Part shown: positions 22,501 to 34,171 of the stretch, piece after piece
Position numbering within the stretch: the stretch's first letter is position 1
Layout of the letters: each line of letters begins with the position of its first letter
NCBI GenBank assembly: GCA_013368315.1
Contig: JAACJM010000144.1
Location: forward strand, 1 to 64,000
Reading direction: 5' to 3'
Source: Tetrapyrgos nigripes
Taxonomy: Eukaryota; Basidiomycota; Agaricomycetes; Agaricales; Campanellaceae
DNA: 64,000 bases
Translations under genes and position numbers: made by a program
The notes under the pieces: generated by a model
The model's input: only the letters and a program-made list of their open reading frames with translations
What the model was told of the DNA's origin: nothing
The model's database searches: none

Positions 22501-24958
22501 GGGAGATTTAACACCTTGTACCCTAGGTAGTTTTTGCTTTCCGCGGTACGCCGTAGAACTTTGGACGCATACTGACCCTGTATTCGGAGGGCAATCTGAA
22601 TCTGGACTCGCCGAAGATTTGTTGGGGCATCGCTTTCATCTGCCTTCCTTGCTCGCCTGATTTCTGCTTCATCTTCTTTCAACTCTTCATAAGCAGCAAG
22701 AGTTAGAAAATGAGGGATTCCAATCAAGCGTGCGAGTGCAGCCAGATCCTAATGCCGCTTTCATGAATATAAAAAAGTAGTGAAAAGGAAACAAGCCCTA
22801 CCTTTGTGGATGTGAGAAGAGGGGTACCTGTCATGGCAAGACGAATTTGGCTCCGCTCGTATACCGCAAGGGCGGATAAATGTTTCGCTCCAATATTGCG
22901 AAATTCGTGCGCTTCGTCAACGGTGATAGTCAAGAATTCCATGTCGAAAATTGTGTGTTTGATCGAAGCTGCGGTTCGGCGGGGGGGTTGTTCCCATGGA
23001 ACTTCACCGGAGGGGCTTTTCCTCTTAACGGTCGGAGGCTTCATGAAGGCATATGAATGCTCATTGGCTAATGTCTGATACATTATGTTAATATCTTCAT
23101 TCCGAAACAGAGGTTAAGACTGGACCTACTGAATGAGTAGCAACAAGGATCCGATTATGGGGTTTGTGGTTGGACTGGGAGTACGGACCTCCAGGAGCCC
23201 AAAACGCATCGTTCCCTTTCCTGGTACAGTCGTAAATGAATATATCCACGCTTTTGGGACGGAAGAAAAGCTTCAGCTCCTCCACCCACTGAGCACGAAG
23301 AGTACCAGGAACGATGATGAGGTGGGGCAAAGAGGGTATTTCAGCTTTCTTCCCGAGAAACGGATGCGATTCTGTATGCGGAAGGATGTGAGAAAGTACT
23401 ACAATGAAAAACCAACAGAAGTGCTTACTGAGAATAGGGGGAGTGTTACCGTCGTTGTTCATCTGCCCAGCCAACGCCTGGTTGAGGAAAGCGATGAAGG
23501 TAATCAGCTGGGCTGTTTTTCCAAGTCCGACTTCATCGGTGATGAGCATTCCCGGAGTTTCATTCTCGGCCAAAGGTTCCTTTGAGAAGGTATTTCGAAC
23601 AATTGAATGTACTCCAGCTGATTGGTGCCAGTGTAAGTGCAGAGGCTGAAGTGTTTCGGGTACAGGGTCAGCCTCGAAGAGCGCAGGCTCGTCCCAAGAG
23701 TTGATGCCAGTTACATGACGATAACGGTTGAACTGGTAGGGGAGTCCGTCTTGAACAAAATGGAGACGTTTAGCAAGTTGCTCCGGGGTCATGGAACCTT
23801 CGACCTCCATACCAAGATCACCTTCAATCACATCTTTGAGCCCGATGACCAATTCCGACTCGCCATCGTGGAGGACTGCTCCGTTATCGTCATCATCAGC
23901 GTCATTCCCAAAATACTGAGAATATGCGAGTTCGATCGCCTCGACATCTTTTTCAGTCGCCCAAGAGATAGTCGAGCGTGCTGGAATCAACAATGTCGTT
24001 GAGATGCCATTCGGAAAAATTGGTTGACGCGCACCTTTACTTCCAGTCTTGGGTGCTGATACTGGCTTCGCCCTCACGCGTATGGATTTCTGTTTTTGGA
24101 CCTGTGCACCAGCAGAATCGAGAAGTGCATGGAGATCGGTCAACATGGAAGAGGTTTTCTCCACGATTGATGGAGTCTTGTATAACTCCGCGAGGTCTCG
24201 CCACTCCGAGGTCACTTGTATGATCTTGGTTATGGCCGTAACCGTGGGTGTCCCAGTCTTGATTTCTGTGGAAGTAGTATTGGCATGAGATGTAGTGTGG
24301 GGGAGTAGACCTCACCCTGAAACTTCTCCGTAACTTCTTGTTCCAACGTGTCGAGACGATTACGCTGGCGTTTGGTTCTTTGACGTATGAGCCTCCAAGA
24401 ACGGTTGCCAAACGCGGTGAGAGGTTTCTGGACTGAGGAAATGAGGTAGTCTCCGTTGAACGCGTCTGGACCAAACAGGCGCATGGCGATCCCATCAAGA
24501 GCTCTAGGAATGTGAAAGCTAAAAAGTGGCCAATGTTTCAGGATATCACTCCACACATCGTCTTCGGGAGGGGAAGCGAGTAAGACGTCGACAGGATATG
24601 AGTTCGCGTCCTTTAACGAATCGACGACGGCATCATGTATCTTCCACTTCGGCCAACAGGTTCCAATCCACTTGTTCCACTTGTCCCTCCCAGGATGGTC
24701 GAGGTCACCACCTTTCTTCTTGGATGCGAACTGAATCTTCGCCTCCTCGCCTTGGACCAGAGTATACTGGTGAAAAAACTGCTCGATGTCTTTGGCATCC
24801 CGTCGCGTCCAGGGTTTCGGAAGTGATTCGTCGTCCTTAGGGAAGAGGCCATGCCAGACGCCCGTACGCTCTTTCCATTGTTGCCAGCACCAAGGGGGAT
24901 GGTTGGGTTGCGAGAAGTACAGGGGAATGAGAGAACTAGCGGCGGTATGGCTGGGCAT
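19510..24958 (-). CDS. SNF2-family helicase-like ATPase, 1485 aa, 19 exons
   Basis: A chain of 19 exons joins with matching phases throughout (4458 nt including stop). Exons 1-10 are 24,958-24,316, 24,265-23,429, 23,371-23,130, 23,074-22,802, 22,748-22,414, 22,353-22,317, 22,259-21,963, 21,912-21,739, 21,681-21,498 and 21,443-21,309; the last is 20,111-19,510. ATPase motifs in order: I, DEVGLGKTAQ (about residue 460); Ia, LPHLIIVPGTLRAQW; II, DEAH (about 630); III, AMTGTPLLTSTK; V, VGGAGLNLSIADLVLF (about 930); VI, IRARAHRQPQKR (about 960). All key residues are present, so it should hydrolyse ATP and move on duplex DNA or chromatin in the nucleus. The tail has repeated Lys/Arg-rich mini-exons, then a Ser-rich region and a terminal GRGRPRG AT-hook-like element. 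The N-terminal ~215 residues are not recognised. It lies inside the inverted repeats; a decayed relative is at 45.6-46.25 kb. Confidence 0.93.
20652..21256 (-). repeat. repeated symmetric mini-exons in the SNF2 tail
   Basis: Exons 21,256-21,179 (78 nt), 21,131-21,066 (66), 21,009-20,932 (78), 20,884-20,810 (75) and 20,756-20,652 (105) are all multiples of three and all flanked by phase-1 introns. The first three encode variants of SDD...E..PPKKRSKPRKS..TEG; the other two keep the acidic start and the Lys-rich end. The introns between them also resemble each other (GTGAG(C/T) with a TTAT(C/T)TC word), as expected if exon plus intron was copied as a unit. Confidence 0.85.
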
Positions 24959-26234
24959 GATTCAACTGTAGTATCAGTTCTGGAGCCATGAGTGAGCGTT
25001 TGGAGGCATGAGAAAAGAATACATACGTATTTGATTCTAGATGGCGAAGAGATGTAAGTAATGCTTTACCTGCATTGGAGAAAAAACACACTGCTCAATC
25101 CGATACTAAAACTCGTCTTGGCAAGGAAGTAATGCTGAAGGAGATGTTTGAACAAAAATATCCAAAACTACATCAGAAACTCACCTAGAGTAGAACGTAT
25201 TATTTTTCTTTCGAGAGCGAGGGAAGCTACTAATAGCACGGTAGCTTTAGGCGACGTTGAGATGATGAAGTCGTCTGAGGCGGAGTGAGGAGGTGGTATG
25301 CGAGAGAAGGGTTATAAAGAGTAAAAAATCTAAGGGGATGGGAAAAAAATGCAAGCAAAGAAAAATACTGAGGCATCGGAGACTAGGCAATGTTTGGTTG
25401 AACGAATGTCGGATCAGACCTCAAGATCCGGGAAAAGAAAGTCAAGATAAGCATCATGGGTCTCCACATGGGTCTCCACATGATGGGCCAAAAAGAGGTG
25501 AAGGAGCACGCAACAGATATCAAATGGACTAATGGAGACAGAGACTCCAAGAGGCGGCGATGAAGCTCGTGAAATGAAGTTGAAAAATCCCCTAAAATTT
25601 TTAAGGGTTGCTGGTATAGACCGCGAACAAATGGTTCAATAAGGAACGCGGCCGTGAAGAGCTTGGCTCCTAAAATGAGTGAATCGAGATAGGCCAGGAA
25701 GAGAAAGAAGGAATCGAAATATTATAGGGAAAAGAAAGGACGGTGGAGGCAGACATTCCAACAGACGGCTGTGATATTAAGGAGAAAAGCTTAGAATACG
25801 CCATGCATCAGATATTTAGAATAACAGTGGTAAACTCAAAACTGACTTGTAAGAAAGAAAATAAACCGGGACGTATTGACGACTCTCCAAGAGGCGGGAT
25901 TGAACACAACTCTATTCACAACTAAGATTTTGAGAGAGAAAGGTGCAGGCTGTATGTAGAGCAAGACTGGCCTGGGGTAAACATAAACTCCTCGTCGAGG
26001 CCCAGAGGACAACAGGTCTATTCCCAGCTTCTGAGGGAAGAAATATCCCCAAAGAGCGGAAATGCGACTCTAAATCACAGATTCCTACGACCAATTGGAA
26101 GGAATATCTTCATCTCCGAGGAGAAGAAAGCTTATCTGCCTCACAGTGTAGGACGAGGCAACCATTGCACATTATATGATGGCCGTCAGCACGACTTCCT
26201 TCAACCCAAAAGGGTCCTTACCTTTTAAGCCAGT
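24959..26234. promoter_or_regulatory. divergent intergenic region between SNF2 and the 169-aa gene
   Basis: This 1.28-kb gap lies between two divergently transcribed genes, so it should contain both promoters; I see no certain TATA element. It is a diverged copy of the repeat also found at 28.3-29.5 and 36.3-37.6 kb: shared blocks include ATGGAGACAGAGACTCCAAG, CCCCTAAAATTTTTAAGGGT (25,590 area) and the CTCCAAGAGGCGG motif at about 25,545 and 25,885. The CCTAAAATTTTTAAGG block is itself nearly palindromic. Confidence 0.55.
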
Positions 26235-26815
26235 ATGAACTACCCTAATTACCCAAGCACTATCAACACCAACTGGCTCCCTCACACCCAGATCCCCGGC
26301 TTTATTGACAAAGATCTCGACCATGACTCACGCCGAATGGGGGACAACATCAGACGACATGTTGTCCGCTACTGGAATCTCCATAAATGCACTGGTCGAC
26401 CTGTTCCACATGTCATTTCCATTGATCCTCTCTGGTTGGATCTTCAGCTCACCTGCGATAGGTGTGGTATTCATCGCACTCTCCGATCTCTCAGTATGAT
26501 GGAGAGAAAAGAACTTTACGATAAATATCCACATTACCGCCGCCGGACTGCAGGTTATGTCGGTAAGCTATCCTTTCATAGCAATGAAATGACACTCACC
26601 CTACAAAGACGATAACTTGCGCACTGCTGAGAGACGGCCTCAAACCCAGCGGGAATGCACTCCTCCCCCCCCCTTACTCTCCGCCACGACTCGCCATCGC
26701 TGGTTATCATGGCACTGGTCGACCAGATGACCCCGTAGTTCTGGACTCCGATGAAGAGCAAGGGGTTGATGAAGAGAAGGAGCTGGCTGAAGTAGAGCAG
26801 ATTTGCCTTGGATAA
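26235..26815 (+). CDS. 169-aa hypothetical protein (two exons)
   Basis: Exon 1 26,235-26,562 and exon 2 26,634-26,815 join in frame across a GTAAGC...GAGAG intron of 71 bp (328 + 182 = 510 nt). The peptide begins MNYPNYPSTINTNWL, has a CDRCG pair near residue 75 followed by MMERKELYDKYPHYRRR, and ends in an acidic stretch VVLDSDEEQGVDEEKELAE. The single CxxC with no clear partner does not make a known zinc finger. It is the only plus-strand gene inside the 15.46-27.87 kb inverted-repeat element, divergent from SNF2. Function unknown. The second acceptor (AG at 26,632-26,633) was chosen because only it keeps the frame. Confidence 0.65.
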
Positions 26816-26849
26816 CCTTCATCGTGTCTTCACGTAGGTTGAACGTAGG

Positions 26850-27065
26850 GACGGCGGTTTCTTCCTTATGCGCTATCGTTCTCTTTTTCCAAATACATTT
26901 CGTAACCCTCTCCGAAAGATATGTACATATAGGCAATCATCAAGACTTGAGAGCTCATCCTCGTCGGTAAGGAAGAAAGGCAGACGTCCAAACACCATCA
27001 TTGGTCCCGGACAATGCCGGGATTCGGATATCAGAATGTGGCGGAAGTCAGTATAAGAGATTTTT
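26850..27065. repeat. segment also present inverted at about 45,110-45,330
   Basis: Blocks such as CTTCCTTACCGACGA (here as its complement), AAATACATTTCGTAACC, ATATGTACATATAGGCAATC and GATTCGGATATCAGAATGTG are found in reverse order and orientation near 45.1-45.3 kb; the last block also recurs near 36,215. It abuts terminal repeat copy B. Confidence 0.75.
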
Positions 27066-27087
27066 GTGTACCTCCTTTCTAGAATGC

Positions 27088-27870
27088 ATCGAGGGAGTTC
27101 AAGTTGATTTAGTGATGTAAATTTATGCAGTGAAATAGAGTAGTAGTATACACCAAGTACTTCGTCAAACCCTGCACCGTCCGTATACACTCTCCTCAAT
27201 CCCATTCACTATGTACGATTAGCGTGTACAGGTACCACTCCCAAATACATGACCCATTCATTACCTTCATCGTGGACTCGGAGAGTGACGTGTACGACGT
27301 GGTAAGATGGCGAGAGGAGGGGAACCGAAGATGGTAAATTTACCAATGGGTCCGGAGGGAACACGGAGGAGTGAGGTGATGGAAAAGAGTAGTAAATCGG
27401 TAAGGTACAATGAAGAGAAGAATGGATCACTCACCTCTCAGGTATACCCTCTACCACTGCCTTACTCGCAGCAACCTCTGCCCAAGATCATTCAAACTTC
27501 CATCCTTGCCCTTTGCCAGACGATTCGTCATAGCAAATCCTCCTTCCTCACAGGCTCATCCAACTCTATAAGGCGTATTTCGGGAAGACTGATGGAGGTG
27601 GAGAAGCAGAGAGGAAGGGTTCAAAAACATGATGGTGGTCAGAAAGGAAGACGAAAAAGATTTGTAAGTTGTTGATGCATGTGGGTGTAGGGCGACTGCG
27701 GCGAGGATTTTGCTCACTATGACGTCACATCTCAGGTGACGTCATAGTGAGCAAAATCCTCGCCGCAGCTGGCCTATACCGTTATGCGTCAACAACTCCA
27801 AGCAACGTTTCCCTCTTCTTTTCGAACCACCATCCTGGTGCTGACGTTCGAGAAAAGAAACCCAAACTAA
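27088..27870 (-). repeat. terminal repeat copy B (inverted relative to A)
   Basis: Reverse complement of 15,640-16,431 with few differences. Its inward end (GAGGGAGTTCAAGTTGATTT) faces the three genes, its outward side carries the hairpin at 27,696-27,768. Beyond AAAGAAACCCAAACT (27,870) similarity to copy A stops, so copy A has about 180 bp more on its outer side. Confidence 0.9.
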
Positions 27871-29520
27871 ACCTGAATGAGGCCAAGTATCGGAATCTCT
27901 CGACCAGGGGCAGCGCGCTGGGATGTCGTGAACGTGGACAGAAGTGGCTAGAAATGGCTGGAATGGGGCCAAGCCTTGAAACTAACGCGGAGACGCCGTT
28001 TTGCGTCAGAATTGATGAAGGTAGAGTCCTCCTAGTAAACCCATGAGGTCTCCCATATCGTCGCTAGTGTACTGAGAGAGCCTCCGTAGGGACTGGGTGA
28101 GCGATTACTTTCAGACTCGGAATCAGAATTATTAGAACTTTCATAGTTATGTTCATATTGGGCGAAAATCTGATCATCATCTGGAAGATTTTTATTCTCA
28201 AAAGATCTTTTATTAACACGATTGTAGCCAGGATCACGGAGGCCTAGGATTATTATCACTAGGTATAGATTTGTTCTCAAATCTTCTGTCCGAGCCTCGG
28301 GGAAGCAGGACTAGACACTCCAAGAGGCGGCCTTGGATCGTATATCAGAAAAATAGCAAAAGAAGAGCGAAGAGCTAATAAAGACCGACACTCCATGAGG
28401 CAGCTGGAGCGGGTTGCTCGTCAAGAATGTTTCACACAAGCGGCCTTGTAGAGCTTGGCTACTAGAATGAGAGAATAATGACTAATGGGGGCAGATAAGC
28501 TTTACCGCGTCTACACCCGGCATGTTCGTAGAGGACCACGCCGTGTATATCTATCTATCTATCTCCAAGATTGCCTCTGAAGCGCATGAGCGAATGTCGG
28601 ACCAGATCTCGAGATTGGGAAAAAAAGTCAAGACACTCTAAGAGGCGGCCATGGATCGTAGATCAGAAAAATGGAAAAAGAAGGGCGAAGAGCTGATAAA
28701 GAGCGACACTCCATGAGGGGAAAGCAGGGCTAGCCACTCTAAGAGGCGGCCTTGGATTATAGATCAGAAAAATGCAGACACTCCATAAGGCAGCTGGAGC
28801 TAGGAGGCGGCCTTGGGTCGTAGATCAGAAAAATGCAGAGATTCCATGGGGTAGCTGGAGCTCGTCAAATGGATGATTTACGGATTACTCGCCAAGAATG
28901 TTTCACTCAAGCGGCCGTGTTGTGCATGAGCGAATGTCGGACCAGATCTCGAGATGGGGGGGAAAAAAATTAAGACAGACATCAAGATTGACGACTATGG
29001 GCGGAAGAGGTGAAGGAGCATGCAACAGATATCAGTATAATTGAATAATGGAGACAGAGACTCCAAGAGGCGACGATGAAGCTCATGAAATGGTGTTGAA
29101 AAGTCCCCTAAAATTTTTAAGGGTTGCTTGTACGGACCACCAACAAATGGGGAACTCTAAGAGGCGGACGTGAAAAGGTTGACTCACAGAATGAATTCAG
29201 ACAATAATCTGAAAAAGATGAGATGATGGACTGATTGAGGTGGTCACTCGAAGAGGCGTTGGTGAAGCTCGTGAAACGGATGTGGATAAATTCCCCGAAA
29301 GATGTCAGCGTTGCTTGTAGTATGTACTCAATAAGGGCGGCGGCCGTAAAGAGCATTCGCTCCTGGAATGAATTGGGTTAGAGGGGAAAGAGCACAGATA
29401 AGATATTGACAGTCGTAGCGTTAATGATAAGGTAGGGAAACGAAGTAAAAACCATAACGTATTGACGACTCTCCGAGGCCAATAGACGGCCTTGAACATG
29501 GCTCTTTTCTGCGAGACTGC
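27440..29520 (+). repeat. segmental duplication, left copy (partner 34,888-37,530)
   Basis: Most of this segment, including part of terminal repeat B, is repeated at 34,888-37,530 in the same orientation with near identity; the right copy has about 600 extra bases at 35,710-36,300. It contains many copies of the short motif (A)CTCYAAGAGGCGG (about 28,318, 28,635, 28,737, 29,060, 29,155, 29,248), blocks such as GTAGATCAGAAAAATG and a TATCTATCTATCTATC microsatellite at 28,547. A minus-strand frame 28,280-28,032 (Ser/Glu-rich, SESNRSPSPYGG) is shared with the right copy and looks like a fragment of a retrotransposon gag-like region. Confidence 0.85.
27696..27768. repeat. perfect 33-bp-arm hairpin (copy B)
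   Basis: Same two 33-bp arms as at 15,753-15,825; the 7-nt loop reads ATCTCAG, the reverse complement of copy A's loop, as expected for an inverted copy. Confidence 0.95.
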
Positions 29521-29695
29521 TTCATCACATCTGACTCAGAAACTTTCATGAATCATTCTGGTACGACGAGTACCTCATATTCTGCCCTTTCACGGATTTT
29601 TCTGAGGTAAGAATTTTATTCTAACTAGTACTTATCTCCTTCGAGATACTAACTATCACTAGCTATTCCATTTAGCGTCGTCTCGTTTCTTCTAT

Positions 29696-32600
29696 CTATG
29701 ATGATGCTGACGTAGAATGGGGCTTAGGCTTACGCTTCTGTTCCCTTTTCTGCCTCGCAGCGCTCTTCTTCTCCTCCATCCACGTATTCCATATGCTACT
29801 AATTGAGGCTTTCTCAGCGCAAGTGCAATCCCCAGCGTCGACTAAAACCCACTCATCAATCATCTCGTCATCAACACGGCCGCAGTACCTAAAGGTCGCC
29901 AACTGCAACCACGGGTCATTCCGATGAGCCCCGAGGTCATATTTATGATAGATGCGTCTGGCGTATTTGCCAGCATGTACTCCTTGGTAAATGAAGATAC
30001 CAGCTTCATGGGTAGTTGGCTGGACCTTTGCCGGTTCTATAAGCTCTGGATCTACCAAAACAGCGTTTCTCCCTTTCCAGGTGATCGAGACCTTGCTCAT
30101 ACGGAAGTTTGGAGTAGCATGGACTCGAATCAGTGCGTCTTGTCGCCTGTAGTAGGCGTCGAAAGTCTTACCATCCACGAGGGGGTTCATGGACCAGTGA
30201 CGAGCCAGCAGTGGTCCTGTATGAGACAATGAAAAAGGAGTCAAAGAACGCATATCCCACGCGCCGCCATCTCTGATCACTGCCTCAGTTGAGTGTGGCC
30301 CAGGAGTGGCAGGCCGAGGTGGTTCTGCAGGTGGATTGACCGTGACCGCTGACACTCGAAATCTCGGCTCATAATAACGAGCAGGTCCAAACAATGGATA
30401 GGCATCTGCGAGGCCTTTTCCAGTTCTAAACCAGGCAAGCATTCAAGTTTGTCAAGTAGAAATAGAAAGAAAGAGAAATCACATACTTTGCATCACGTAT
30501 CCAACTGTAGTCTACCTCCTGGCGAACACCAACACCTTGATTGTACATGGAGACTTGGTCATGGGAGACGACGACTCGTATTCCGCTAGGGTATAAAGCA
30601 TTCCCGAATTGGCTGAGCATTTTATCACCACGGTTGACATCACGGACAGTGCCAGGGTATCGCACAGGTCCCTGAATAACGATGACTGAGACGTCTATCC
30701 AAGGGGCACTGGGTGTGGTCATACTCCGCTTCCCCTTGTCTTTGTTGGGGACAACGTTGGGTGCATCGGTGTCATCCCAAGAACCTTGCCGATAAACTTT
30801 TTGCACTGGATTCAAGGGGAAAACGTCCTTGAGCTGCATCCGGGAGCTACTCGGACAATTGGATTAATCAGAGAACCAGTTCGACAAAAAATAGGGCATG
30901 AGACTCACAGGTAGTGCCTCACAAAATCGTGCCTCAGAACGACATGCTCAGATTGCCGGGGAATGTACACCTCCAGTTGAGTATGAAAGTGGTTGTTCTG
31001 GGACGGAGGAAGCACATCAGTCACAATACCGGTACTGTTCCGGTCAGGACCCTTCGTACAGATGACAAGCTCGTTCAGCCAAGGGATGAAATTGTGGTCC
31101 CTCGCATAAGCTAGTTTGCAGCTGTTAACGTGACAGACATATTGCTGGAGATGAAGGGTCAGTCGGTGCAATGTCCGTAGACGATGTACAACTTTGAAAG
31201 ACTCACGACGTATTGCTGCGAAGCATGTATATTTACCATTTGAACTACTGTGCAAAAGTCGATAGTAATACCAATGATTGCACCATGAACGCCAGAAGCG
31301 TCGACGATATCGCCAACGCTGAACCGCTTGCGTAGATTCCGCTGAGAGACCCATTGCTGAGTCTGAGCCTCGTCTGTGAAGACGACCATACACTTGTCAC
31401 CATCCACTGAGTCAACCGTCCCCGCTTTGACCCAGGAACGTTCAAGCTCCTGTCTACCCTTGCCATTGTTAACCATTTCCATCTGGAACGTGAGCACTGG
31501 GTTGCCAGGCTCAAACACCCAGGTCGAGTGCTGTGGAGGGGGGTATCTCTTGATCAGCGGGTGATCACTTTGGAGGAAGAGCAGTCTCGCCGTGGATGAC
31601 ACTTCGACGTCATTATTACTGACTGAACTCTCGTCTAACTTCTTCAAGAGCAGTCCGTTCTCGTACTCGGCACCGTTGACTCTCGTTGACGCGAGAGGCT
31701 GGCCAACCTCTTCTCGGAACAGCTCTTGCTGACCATGGGCATCCTTCCTCTGGCGTTTCCTCCCAACGTAATCTGGTTGAGATCGCGGAATAATGAGTAG
31801 TATAAGTCTGCGAAATGGACCAGAAGTTTCTCTTCGCAGCACCAATGCGGCGTCGCCTGCATACATCCCTTTCGTCACCCTGACCCACGTAAGAGGGTTG
31901 ACAGTGGGCGGCTTCCATTGAAGTAACTCAGCTATCTCCTCAAGAGGGACCTGCTGAGTTACAGGTACACCATTTTGGCACCTCACAGAAGAGTGAGAGC
32001 GGAGGAAATTGATAACTGGTGCGGATTTGGCAAATAATGAGTGGAAATCGGGCTGTCCTTCGATATACACCCAGCCAGAAACACCGGGAATCGTCATGAC
32101 GGAACGGATTAGCGGTGAGCTCGGTGTCATAGGGTGGATAGAGGAAACCGCAGCATTGATGGTAGGGGAGACACCGGTTTTGGACGGTGTGCTGGTGCTC
32201 TTCTCGGTATTGGACACACGGCCTTTTTTACGGGGTGAGAAGAACCACGCGGCCGCTTTAGCAGAGGATGACGAATTTATCGGTGCGGAAGTAGCTGGAG
32301 GTGGGAGGGGTCGGGAAATGGTGGTGGAAGTGAGTGGAGGTGGGAGGGGTCGGGAAATGGTTGCGGAAGTGAGTGGAGGTGGGGGGGTCGGGAAATGGTT
32401 GCGGAAGTGAGTGGAGGTGGGAGGGGTCGGGAAATGGTTGTGGAAGTGAGTGAAGATGGGAGGGGTCGGGAAATAGCTGTGGAAGTGAGTGAAGATGGGA
32501 GGGGTCGGGAAATCGGATTCTCTAGCGATAACCAGTCAGGATTGTTCTCCTCCTTGATTTCGTTGCCTACTGGACTGAGAAACAAGGGCTCCTGATCTGG

Positions 32601-33962
32601 CAATGCATCCACATCAATAGGTACTTGTGAGGAAGGATGCCTTGCTTGAGTGGATGCAATCGCTATTGGTGCGGGAGGTGGAAACGATACTGACTCTGCC
32701 TCCTGCTGAGCATTCGGCAGAGGTTTGGGTTGAACACCAGTGCTCGAGGAGGCCTTGCTGGTGAACCACGCAGCCGGTCTCCCAAATGCTGAGGTTGTCG
32801 AGGTGGGAGCAGCAGCTTGAGTGGTGGAAGCAGCGGCTGGAAAAATCCGAGTCCCCGGAGGCATGGGGAAGATCTGCGTGTCGTCGTTACCAGTGAAACC
32901 TTCAGCGATCTTATTCTTGCCTGAGACATCAAAAATAGGACCCCAGTACTGTAGGGCATCCACCGCAGACGGCTTCTGTGTGGGAGATGCTGGAGTGGGG
33001 CTGGTAGGAAATGGATTTGGCGGAGGGGGAGTTGAAGAAGAAGAAGGATCGGGGGAAGCGGTGGTGGGCAGTGAAGTGGGTGGTTTTAGAGGTGCACAAC
33101 GAGCGAGCCAGATCTTCTCAAGATCGTCAACTCTGCACCTTGCTGCACTGATATCTCCGCCCGGTTCCACCATGACTGAACTGACGGCTGCATCCCACTC
33201 CGACTCCACGTAAAAGTCCCCAAGAATCTCCGCGATGTTCTCATGCAACTCAATGAGCGAGGTTAAGGAGGAGAGGGAGTTTCTGCAAGCTTCAAACCCT
33301 CGACGATATCGAGACTCCCGTGTATCCACTTCGGGAATCTGCTCCTGTGCCGTGTGTGGTGATGGTGGAGAAGACGGTGACGGTGACGGTGACGGTGACG
33401 GTGACGGTGACGGTGACGGTGACGGTGTGATAGGGACATGCGGAACCGAAGTGTGGACGAATTGTTGATACAGGTCGTGGATCAAGTTGTACTCTGAGCC
33501 CGGCTATAACATAGATATTAGCAGGCTAATATAGATTGTAGACGTATGTCAACGCACCTGGCACTGTACCCTCCTGAAAGCAGAGGGTTGTTTATCCATC
33601 AAAAGCAGCGTGTGTAGCTGATAATCCGAGATCTCGTCTTGATCGGATGCATCGCTGCGTTGCTGCGCTCGTTCCTTGCTTCGTTTGAGCAGATCTTCCC
33701 AAAGTTGGCCGCTTACACCTTCTTGGGGGTCTGGATCGTCTTCCTCTTCATTTTGATACCCTGAAATATATCAATACCATCAATGTGAACGAAGAGAATA
33801 CCACATACCTCCGTCATCGTACCAGTCATCCCCGTCTTCCTCCTCCTCCCCTTCCTCCTCCTCCTCTTCATCCTCGATGAAATCGTGCAGTTCTTGGTCG
33901 TCGTTGTCTTCCTCTCCGTCGGTGTCTAAAACGGAAGCTTCGATATCTAAAAAGTGAGACAT
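29696..33962 (-). CDS. Spt5-like transcription elongation protein (NGN/KOW), with one frameshift
   Basis: Six exons: 33,962-33,809, 33,760-33,558, 33,503-31,207, 31,144-30,909, 30,846-30,487 and 30,425-29,696. All phases agree if one base is missing in exon 3, giving about 1326 aa. Order: acidic N-terminus (run of about 18 Asp/Glu, residues 20-45); start of an NGN-like fold (RRVQCQPGSEYNLIHDLYQQ, about 115-135); a ~450-residue Pro/Ser-rich insertion with an SP dipeptide run; the second NGN half (GWVYIEGQPDFHSLF, about 596); KOW motif WVRVTKGMYAGDAALV (about 650); further KOW-like segments, the last GIFIYQGVHAGKYARR (about 1230); and a basic C-terminus. Spt5 binds RNA polymerase II and keeps elongation processive in the nucleus; a divergent paralogue is likely here, not the housekeeping gene. 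The frameshift is at 32,381-32,387 within a 39-bp repeat, so it may be a pseudogene or a sequencing error. Confidence 0.85.
32290..32520. repeat. 39-bp (13-codon) tandem repeat inside the Spt5-like gene
   Basis: About six units of the type GGTGGGAGGGGTCGGGAAAT followed by GG(T)NGNGGAAGTGAGTGGA, coding on the minus strand for TSTTISRPLPPPL-like repeats. One unit has seven G in place of GGGAGGGG (32,381-32,387) and is 38 bp long, which shifts the frame; units on either side are in the frame expected for the exon parts they adjoin. Confidence 0.9.
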
Positions 33963-34171
33963 GCTGTAGGGGAAGAGATACAGCTTTATCAGTGCTCAGT
34001 TGATACTAAATTGTTCGCATCTCATTAACATCAACTTTGCATTGGGGTCTACTAGACAAGTGGTGCCGTGCTACTGAAGGAATGACTTACCTTGAAGACG
34101 TGGTGAGAGTTCAACGAAAAGATGGAAAAGCTTACTAAGCTGATGACGAGCGTCACGTATGCAGTTGACGC

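Noticed and set aside
33370..33422. GGTGAC hexanucleotide microsatellite as a separate element
   Set aside because: It lies within exon 3 of the Spt5-like gene and encodes the SP dipeptide run, so it is part of that gene.
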